This document shows positions 58,901 to 64,000 of a stretch of 64,000 nucleotides of DNA, one piece after another (positions within the stretch are counted from its first letter, which is position 1; every line of letters begins with the position of its first letter). The translations under genes were made by a program, and so were the position numbers. Below the pieces are notes generated by a model. It was not told the origin of the DNA, ran no database searches, and worked only from the letters and a program-made list of their open reading frames with translations. The stretch is from Apostichopus japonicus (lineage: Eukaryota > Echinodermata > Holothuroidea > Aspidochirotida > Stichopodidae), in contig NC_092565.1 in the NCBI RefSeq assembly GCF_037975245.1, forward strand, positions 20,312,999 through 20,376,998, read 5' to 3'.

Positions 58901-61900
58901 GAATTCCTTCCAGGGCTAACTGCCGCAACTTTTTCACCTGAAGCTGGCATCTTTGGAGATTTCTTGCCACTTGTTGCCTTAGGGGATGCTTTGGGTGTTG
59001 CCACCTTAGGTGATGTTTTAGGTGTTGCTACCTTTGGCGATGTTTTGGGCGTAGCCACCTTAGGTGACGTTTTGGGTGTTGCCACCTTAGGTGATGTTTT
59101 GGGTGTTGCAGCCTTTGGTGATGCTTTTGGGGTTGCTGACTTGCGTGACGCTTTTGGACTTGTACCCTTGGGTGATGCCTTTGGGGTCGCAACCTTTGGT
59201 GATTTGGGGGTTGCGACCTTGGGTGATGATTTTGGGGTTGCTGCCTTTGGGGTTGTTCCTTTAGGAGATGACTTCGGTGTCGCCGGCTTAGGAGACTTCT
59301 TTGGACTCCTCCCCTTTGATGGTGTTGGGGTCTTGGGTGTTTTAGGACTGGCAGACTTTGAAACCGGACTCTTGGCTGGTGACTTGCCTCTCCCTTTTGG
59401 ACTGACATTCTCATCGGCTTCCTGAATGGCCATGGCTCTCGACGGAACTGACATTCTACGCTTGATGGCACTTCTCCTGGGAGTGCCACTCTGCGTTGGG
59501 ACGCCACCGACTGACCGCCGTCCGCTTGGAGATGCACCTTTCCTCAAGGGTGTGTGGACAGGTAAAGTTTTGTCAAACCTTTCCGGACTAAGCTGAGGTC
59601 CAAACGAGACACGTTTGGAGCGTTTCGAAGGGGGTGCAGCATTCTCTGTAGATGATTTGCGCTTCTTTCCTGATCCTTTTGTTGCAGATAAATCTGAAGA
59701 GAGAGAGATAAAAAAAAAAAAAGGTCAACTACATTTCATATCTCACAAGCATTCTGCCAGTTTCAACTTTTAAAGCCATGATTACAGTGATGCAGCAAAG
59801 TGACAAAGAATTACTTCTATTCCAAAATAACAACTGGATTTAATTTTTCCTCGGGGATTATAAACTTTGTAAAAGTCAGTCTATGGCCAAGGGGACAAGG
59901 TCAGACTTGACTGATATCCATACAACATATCCTCAGATGTCTTACAGAAGAAGATGGGCATAAAAATAGGCTGATTGTTTCGGTTGCTGGGATACGGCCA
60001 AACCTTGCCAAATTGTTTTTCTTATTAGCTAGTTTGGGAGGGATTTTATTCCTGTTATGTATGAAGAATTTCTTTTTCATTTTATATCAAAGATACTGTC
60101 AAAGACCTACTCATAGTCTTCCAATGATAGGACAACTTTGATGAATATCTAACAATTACCCTGCATATAATGGGACAGACAGACAGTCTGACCCACTGCC
60201 ATAGCATAAGCTTCATTGGCTTGGAAAGCCAAAGGAACTAAAAGAAAAATGTACCCAATCAAACTGTCATAGAATCATTGTTACTGTTTATTACATAATG
60301 CCATTTCATATTGCATTTTCCATTATTGGGATTTATTTATCAAGCATTGCAAGGCATGGTAAACTGTTCAAGTACGACTTATAATACAGGATGTTTGGTA
60401 CAAATAACCCATAGAAACATTGAAAACTATCTTTAGTCCCCCTGTACATGAAGGTAAAGTAAGGAATATATGCTCACCCTTTGCAGGGGATACAGGTGGC
60501 TTTGTCTTTGGGGTGAGTATTTTCACTGGGGAGGACTTGGCTGACTCTCCTCTCACGGGGGTGGCCTTCTCTTCACCTTCCAGCACCGGTGCTGATCGCC
60601 TTCTCAGCTGGGAGATGGAGTTTTTGAGCGACGACGAGGCTAGAACCCTTGGGCTACCCAGCGGGGTACGCTGCAATAACAATAGATAAATAAAAACATA
60701 CCGTCAAGTCATCATGAAGAAAACTAGAGGAAGATTATATGATTTAAGTAACTACCATGTGGATGGTAAATTATAATAAAATGTTTATTGAAAAAGATTA
60801 TAAAGTCACAGTTATTGGTTGACTGAACAACATAATTTCATTTGTTCAGGTTAGTTTCTTATTATATGAAGACTTTCCCATATTACAAGAGCAATGAATA
60901 CAAATGTGCATTGCAGGAACAAAACTTTCTAGAATAACAATTTTGTTTTGTTATTTTTCGAAAGTGAAAAGAATGAAAAGAGTTTGCCAACCTTTGATGC
61001 ACTCCTACGGGGTATAGGAGTTGATTGTCTCTTCGGGGTGTCCTTCCTAACCGAAACTGTAAAAAGAACACACACCAAAAAATCCATAAAACTATGACGA
61101 CAAAAGAGAAGCTTCATCAACATCATGATGCAAATCACAATTTATTTTGCTTATCAAGAAATATAACAATGACCTTAACAAATTGCCAAAACTAAATGTT
61201 CTTTCCAAATGAAATAACCAGAAAACCAACAGGCTTAGTGATTCCTTGCTTTATAATAAGTTTTTTTACGGAAACACCTGATTGATAGAGCAACTGAGGA
61301 AATTGTGTCCTAAATTCAAGTACCAGGACTTTGGATATGAGTTCCAGATAAGTTGATCATTGTAAAGGTGATTGAAGTTGATGACAGATAAGTCATTAGT
61401 GGAAGTGGAAAACCCTCTCAGCCACTTAAAAGAGGAAAGGTCAAATCCTCTAACAGTTACTGACACAGAAAAGCCATTCATCAAAGAAATGGTTTGAGTT
61501 TTAGAGCTTAGACGGTTTTCCAGTCTTCGACCTCAGTTGACTTCAAACGATGTGCTGTTCTGTATAACATGTCCTTGCACAAAATGTCAATGCTGTAACA
61601 AAAAGCTTATTATTGCGACATCTCTAAGAAAGGTTGCTAGCCTTAAACAACCATTGACTTGAAGCAAATTAGAAGTCTTTCTTAAAAACAAAATTATCCA
61701 GCTATAGTGCTATTAAGGTTTCACACTTTCTTCCTTGCTGACCTCAAATAACTTTGACCTTCAAATCATTACTGGCTCTTGTACTCATTATAGGAAAGTC
61801 ATATCCAAATATGACATCTGATGAATCTACCCATCTTATGATGTCATGTTTAAACTTTCCAGAGTGTAAACCTCTGCAGAACCCAAATGACCTATACCCT

Positions 61901-63542
61901 CCACCAAAAAACAATAGGGTATTTGTACCATACATACCAGCTACTGCAGTTTTTGATTTGGAAATATCATATTTATTGTTCAAGTGTTGACACCAGTGAC
62001 CTTCAAGGAACTCTGACCTATATCAAATTTTGTACAAACTGTACAATACACTTGGCTATCATACCATGCATATATGTATGTTCTGGTTCTGGAGATATAG
62101 CGCTTTTGACATATTCACATTTTGACCTCTGCTGACCACAAATTGACCTTTGACCTCCAAGTGTCACACACACACACCATCACAACCTTTGGCAAGGAAT
62201 AAAAAATTCCCAAATAAATGTTCTAGTCAGAGGTGCAGTTACAACATTTTTAGTAAACCAAAGTACAGATGTAATTATAATGTCATCTGAGAATCTTTTA
62301 CCTGTACATCTATGGTTTTTCCCGGAGTTGGCTTGTTAAACATCTGTAGGAATGTTGTATCAGATCTGTGTACAGTATAAGTAACACAGAAAACCTAAAA
62401 GGAATGACATTTCGTTTCCATATTTTCTCATAAACAACTTACCAGGTGTTGTTGCTTTCTGCACAGGAGTCTTTCTATCTGGGCTTGGTGTCTTCTTGGC
62501 AGGTGTGGGTGTCTTCCTGGCTGGTGTGGGTGTTTTCTTGGCAGGGGTTGGTGCCTTCTTAGCAGGGGTTAGTATCTTAGCGGGACTAGGTGTCTTTTTG
62601 GCAGGTGTGGGTGTCTTCTTGGCTGGTGTGGGTGTTTTCTTGGCAGGGGTTGGTGCCTTCTTAGTAGGGGTTAGTATCTTAGCTGGACTAGGTGTCTTCT
62701 TGGCAGGTGTGGGTGTCTTCTTAGTGGAGGGTGTCTTCTTGGCTGGTGTGGGTGTTTTCTTGGCAGGGGTTGGTGCCTTCTTAGCAGGGGTTACTATCTT
62801 AGCCGGACTAGGGGTCTTCTTGGCAGGTGTGGGTGCCTTCTTGGCAGGGGTTGGTGCCTTCTTAGCAGGGGTTAGTATCTTAGCCGGACTAGGTGTCTTC
62901 TTGGAAGGTGTGGGTGTCCTCCTTGCTGGGCTTGGTGTCTTCTTGGAAGGAGTTGGTGTCTTCTTTGCCGGACTAGGTGTCTTCCTTGCTGGGGTTCTTG
63001 ATTTCCTGGAAGGTGTGGGTGTCTTCTTTGCTGGGCTTGGTGTCTTCTTTGCTGGGCTTGGTGACTTCTTAAGTAACTGTGGTGTTTCAGCCTTCTTTGC
63101 TGGTGTTGCTTTCTTTGCAGCTGGTGATGGTGTACTCCTCGTGGAAGTCCTCTTTTGTCCAACTGGAGTGGCATTATCTTTTGGGGATGCAACTGTTTTC
63201 CCTTGTCCAGATTTCTTACCAGACTTGGGGGTCGCTTTCCCCGGAGTGGAAGTCTTCTTCGCTGGGGTCGACACTCTTCTGGGTGTACCTCTTCCAGGGG
63301 TGGCTTGCTTCTTTCCTGGGGTAGGTCCGTTCGCTGAGTAAACCTTCTCTGGTTGGAGCGGAGTAGGTAATTTACGTTTGCCCACCATCGGTGTCTTCTT
63401 TCTGCTACTTCTAGGTGTCCCACCGGCCGTGTTGGGTGGCGTTGTTTGTGTTGTGGATGTAACCTCGGGACTCTGTACTTCCTTCCTGCTTGGAGAGGAT
63501 CGATGGGCTGTCCGATGCACTGAATCAACCGGGTACTCAAAC
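53432..63542 (-). CDS. MKI67: Ki-67 (MKI67)-type chromosome-periphery protein, 5'-partial
   Basis: Gene-level entry. Six exons join in phase: 63542-62443, 61056-60992, 60670-60478, 59693-57853, 56980-56666, 55912-53432, giving about 1,997 residues before a TAG. In vertebrates Ki-67 coats mitotic chromosomes as a surfactant, organises the perichromosomal layer and recruits PP1 at mitotic exit. Evidence seen, in order: an FHA-end-like RFEYP at the first exon border; KRVSFGPQLSPERFDKTLP then HTPLRKG (the RVxF plus KiR-SLiM PP1 dock shared only by Ki-67 and Repo-Man); RWADIVKKG (human SWADVVKLG); STGHVDSPATILIG (human STGHANSPCTIIIG); and YEGMPEMFSTP (human LSGIAEMFKTP). The human strings are from memory. 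Repo-Man is less likely because it lacks FHA and these later motifs. The FHA exons and promoter lie beyond 64,000. Confidence 0.88.
53678..53707 (-). other. Second RVxF-like motif
   Basis: Encodes KKVVTFDVEE. K-x-V-T-F with acidic residues after it fits the loose RVxF pattern, so a second PP1 contact is possible. It lacks a KiR extension. Confidence 0.3.
54386..54424 (-). other. SIM-like acidic/hydrophobic motif
   Basis: Encodes VVETIDLVEPVEQ inside an otherwise fully basic array: a hydrophobic I-x-L-V core flanked by acidic residues, the shape of a SUMO-interaction motif. Function is inferred from pattern only. Confidence 0.35.
55847..55888 (-). other. GHxxSPxTIxIG motif
   Basis: Encodes STGHVDSPATILIG, aligned with human Ki-67 STGHANSPCTIIIG (recalled). 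Ten of fourteen residues are identical, so it is a strong orthology marker of unknown function. Confidence 0.8.
55913..56665 (-). other. Intron of the Ki-67-type gene
   Basis: 753-bp GTAAGT...CTTTTGTAG intron. The part 56460-56610 is GC-richer and on the minus strand includes GGGTTCAAAGCCGGG, a loose tRNA box B match, so a SINE fragment may lie here. Confidence 0.65.
56666..56980 (-). CDS. MKI67: Ki-67-type gene, WAD(I/V)V exon
   Basis: The acceptor CTTACATTCAAG precedes 56980 and the donor CCAAAG/GTAAGT follows 56666; phase 0 on both sides; 105 residues. After a lysine/proline/threonine stretch (KKTPKSVKKTPKSVKK) comes KPRWADIVKKGLPLQGV at 56818-56783, matching human Ki-67 SWADVVKLG, which also sits just before the region of its repeats. 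The exon ends KISRAKTPK. Such a WADVV string is not a general low-complexity feature, so it is one of the best orthology markers here. Confidence 0.9.
56981..57852 (-). other. Intron of the Ki-67-type gene
   Basis: 872-bp GTGAGC...ATTCAAG intron with a 24-base poly-A run near 57130-57156. No further exon seen. Confidence 0.7.
57853..58455 (-). repeat. 24-codon coding repeat (LPxxxKKEI...RRRSAPK)
   Basis: Eight or nine units align as RR-S-APK-x-LP-x-x-[VL]-[KQ]-[KE]EI-x-x-x-A-x-x. Conserved EI and A spacing suggests an amphipathic helix ended by a basic S/T-P turn. Copies are diverged at the DNA level, unlike the VATPKTSPK array, so the repeat is older and probably under constraint. Confidence 0.8.
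57853..59693 (-). CDS. MKI67: Ki-67-type gene, PP1-docking exon with two repeat arrays
   Basis: The acceptor CTCTCTTCAG precedes 59693 (phase 1 in); the donor GCTCAG/GTGAGC follows 57853 (phase 0 out); 614 residues. Order: a nuclear-localisation-like GKKRKSS and SKRSK; the PP1 dock at 59616-59536; an array of nine-residue VATPKTSPK units (about 59290-58980); three ELF-type motifs FTGLPNLFKSP, LTGIRELFVTP and FTGLPEMFATP, each followed by a basic linker; then eight or nine copies of a ~24-residue unit (LPTPLKKEI then A-rich then RRRSAPK) up to the exon end. All the parts between the motifs are basic and predicted disordered, but the last array looks helical. Long open frames on the other strand are mirrors of the bias. 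Confidence 0.9.
58597..58629 (-). other. ELF-type motif 3 (FTGLPEMFATP)
   Basis: Same EMF core as the human AEMFKTP string; followed by a basic linker leading into the 24-residue repeat. Confidence 0.7.
58714..58746 (-). other. ELF-type motif 2 (LTGIRELFVTP)
   Basis: Closest of the five to the vertebrate ELFQTP core, preceded by DVT as the others are preceded by DES/DGS. Confidence 0.7.
58822..58854 (-). other. ELF-type motif 1 (FTGLPNLFKSP)
   Basis: First of five F/Y/L-x-G-[LIMV]-x-[EN]-[LM]-F-x-[ST]P motifs; comparable to the GFKELFQTP core of the Ki-67 repeat and to LSGIAEMFKTP in human Ki-67. The others are at 58714-58746, 58597-58629, 55715-55747 and 55256-55288. Confidence 0.7.
58980..59290 (-). 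repeat. 27-bp coding tandem repeat (VATPKTSPK)
   Basis: Tandem units of nine codons, VATPKTSPK and variants (GTSPKASRK, AATPKSSPK). Four consecutive units at the distal end are almost identical, so the array is young. Each unit gives two S/T-P-K sites. Confidence 0.85.
59536..59616 (-). other. PP1-docking RVxF plus KiR-SLiM
   Basis: Encodes KRVSFGPQLSPERFDKTLP continuing VHTPLRKG. RVSF is the RVxF pocket binder; F-D-x-x-L-P-x-x-TPL-[RK]-[RK]-G is the Ki-67/Repo-Man-specific motif that selects PP1 gamma/beta over alpha in vertebrates. The serine in RVSF and the T-P in the KiR part are positions where mitotic phosphorylation is known to block PP1 binding. Confidence 0.92.
59694..60477 (-). other. 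Intron of the Ki-67-type gene
   Basis: 784-bp GTGAGC...TCTTCAG intron, AT-rich, with a poly-purine/poly-A stretch next to the acceptor at 59709-59722. No other feature seen. Confidence 0.7.
60478..60670 (-). CDS. MKI67: Ki-67-type gene, 193-bp exon
   Basis: The acceptor TTATTGCAG precedes 60670; the donor AAAGG/GTGAGC follows 60478. Phase 0 in, phase 1 out; 64 residues. It contains LASSSLKNSISQLRRRSAP, which resembles one copy of the 24-residue LP-x-x-KKEI...RRRSAP repeat of the next exon, so the repeat family may begin here. It ends with SSPVKILTPKTKPPVSPAK, more CDK-type S/T-P-x-K sites. Confidence 0.85.
60671..60991 (-). other. Intron of the Ki-67-type gene
   Basis: 321-bp AT-rich intron with the acceptor TATTGTTATTGCAG. 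Nothing else seen. Confidence 0.7.
60992..61056 (-). CDS. MKI67: Ki-67-type gene, 65-bp exon
   Basis: The acceptor TTTTTACAG precedes 61056; the donor TCAAAG/GTTGGC follows 60992, a weak but usable donor. Phase 1 in, phase 0 out. It encodes VSVRKDTPKRQSTPIPRRSA followed by SK, the same basic S/T-P style as the flanking exons, and keeps the frame between 62443 and 60670. Confidence 0.8.
61057..62442 (-). other. Intron of the Ki-67-type gene
   Basis: A GTAAGT...TTTACAG intron of 1,386 bp. It contains a CA microsatellite at 62164-62176 and a run of short TGACCTT-type direct repeats (61738-62160: TTTGACCTTC, GTGACCTTC, TTTTGACC, TTGACCTTTGACCTCC). These resemble nuclear-receptor half-sites but are more likely repeat sequence. 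Confidence 0.7.
62302..62343 (-). other. Possible cassette exon, not used in the main model
   Basis: 42 bases bounded by an acceptor-like TTCCTACAG and a donor-like ACAG/GTAAAAG. The open reading MFNKPTPGKTIDVQ looks like the host protein (PTPGK). But joined to the exon before (phase 1) it reads GAT GTT TAA, a stop. Either it is a poison exon, or the resemblance is chance. Confidence 0.2.
62443..63542 (-). CDS. MKI67: Ki-67-type gene, first exon in window: FHA end and TPAK heptad array
   Basis: The acceptor GGTTATTCCAG precedes 63542 (phase 2: one base completes the codon) and the donor CCTG/GTAAGT follows 62443 (phase 1). It encodes 366 residues. It opens FEYPVDSVHRTAHRSSPSRK, which fits the last strand of a Ki-67 FHA domain (human SFRYENES) and the linker after it. 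After about 150 basic residues comes a long array of seven-residue units KKTPTPA / KKTPSPA / KKAPTPA, with KILTPA marking a higher-order unit that recurs four times. Nearly every unit supplies a CDK-type S/T-P-x-K site. Composition is K/P/T/A with almost no acidic residues, so this is a disordered, highly basic segment resembling histone H1 tails. The opposite strand is open through the array only as a mirror of this bias. Confidence 0.88.
62475..63075 (-). repeat. 21-bp coding tandem repeat (TPAKK heptads)
   Basis: The nucleotide array encodes seven-residue units, with variants spaced so that a 28- to 35-residue higher-order unit (KKTPSPAK-I-L/V-TP-A/T-KKAPTPAK plus one to three KKTPTPA) repeats four times. 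Near-identical DNA between higher-order units indicates recent unequal exchange. Confidence 0.85.
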
Positions 63543-64000
63543 CTGGAATAACCAAAAACAACAACAGTGAAACACCACGTACTGGGCTTAAGGTAATCCA
63601 AACATGGCATGAACAGGACATTTATAAACAGAAGTAGGTAGCGTTGTGCGGTAGTCGGATTTCACACAACCGGTAGTGTTGCAACATGAATCCCGGTATC
63701 GTAACTACAACCGGTATTTTCTTCAACTTTCATCTACGGTTCAAAGCACTTAGTTACGAGACAGTCAATGTCATACATTCAATATGCATACTGTAGCCTA
63801 GGCTATGTACATACTCTTACACGCACGTTCATAAAAAAAAAATAACACGCTATATTAGGGCCTTTGTTTTTTAACATACACTTCCAAAAAGAAAAGCACA
63901 AACCTTGGAAAAAAGCAACCCACACCATCCTTCATTCATACTCGACGTACGATATTAGATTAACACGTTCGCACGTGGATTAAACTTGTAATCCGTACAC
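63543..64000 (-). other. Intron (partial) upstream of the first visible exon
   Basis: The sequence up to the window edge has no exon I can place on the minus strand; it ends in TTGTTTTTGGTTATTCCAG. It has ACCGGTNGT-type inverted pairs at 63668-63717. The exons for the FHA domain are expected further right, outside the window. Confidence 0.6.

Noticed and set aside
58454-59425. Plus-strand frame opposite the PP1-docking exon (also 57890-58411)
   Set aside because: Antisense of the VATPKTSPK and related arrays, with no independent coding evidence.
57853-59693. Repo-Man (CDCA2) as the identity of the gene
   Set aside because: It shares the PP1 dock, but the FHA-end string, the WADIV motif and the GHxxSPxTI motif in order point to Ki-67. 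The choice should be confirmed once the 5' exons are seen.
62496-63341. Plus-strand frame of repeated AGVGVFL units
   Set aside because: Exact antisense of the TPAKK heptad array; a silk- or elastin-like protein is a tempting but false reading, because the minus strand joins in phase to the motif-bearing exons.
62443-63542. Histone H1 gene
   Set aside because: The SPAKK/TPAKK tail-like repeats suggest it, but there is no winged-helix globular domain and the exon is spliced to the PP1-docking exon in phase.

Overview
The window looks like nuclear DNA of an animal with intron-containing genes, most likely a marine invertebrate deuterostome (an echinoderm is my best guess; this is inference). 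The reasons are AT-rich intergenic DNA full of microsatellites, 10-21 base G or C homopolymers and TAGGCCTA palindromes, canonical GT/AG introns, tRNA-derived SINE heads, and relics of animal transposons (a P-element/THAP9-type transposase and a Penelope-like hammerhead motif).

From 1 to about 53.0 kb I find no intact protein-coding gene. This part holds a decayed P-element-type transposase (1596-2185), a three-copy MITE-like repeat family (4341, 29029 and about 37640), tRNA-derived SINE heads (15.1-15.4 kb, 19.63 kb, 32.5 kb), two hammerhead-ribozyme-like relics (20.45 and 41.3 kb), a 37-bp inverted repeat enclosing a TA/CATA array (30.95-31.12 kb), palindromic CCGATAT-rich debris, many simple repeats, and two candidate orphan promoter/first-exon units (about 3.43-3.65 kb on the minus strand; 45.79-45.93 kb on the plus strand).

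From 63,542 down to 53,432 on the minus strand lies one real gene, cut at its 5' end by the window edge. Six exons with consistent splice phases (63542-62443, 61056-60992, 60670-60478, 59693-57853, 56980-56666, 55912-53432) encode about 2,000 residues of a Ki-67 (MKI67)-type chromosome-periphery protein. In order it shows: a residue string typical of the end of an FHA domain; a T/S-P-A-K heptad repeat array; the combined RVxF/KiR-SLiM protein phosphatase 1 docking site shared by Ki-67 and Repo-Man; three ELF/EMF-type motifs; a new-looking 24-residue helical repeat; the WAD(I/V)V motif; a GHxxSPxTIxIG motif; two more EMF/ELF motifs; and a long basic KRTRRG repeat tail ending at a TAG stop. The order of the last motifs matches human Ki-67 as I remember it. 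The FHA-encoding exons should lie to the right of the window.

The gene probably makes the mitotic chromosome surfactant protein. The N-terminal FHA domain would bind phospho-partners, the KiR-SLiM would recruit PP1 at mitotic exit, the hundreds of S/T-P-x-K/R sites would be CDK targets, and the basic tail would bind chromatin. These roles come from knowledge of the vertebrate family, not from the sequence alone.
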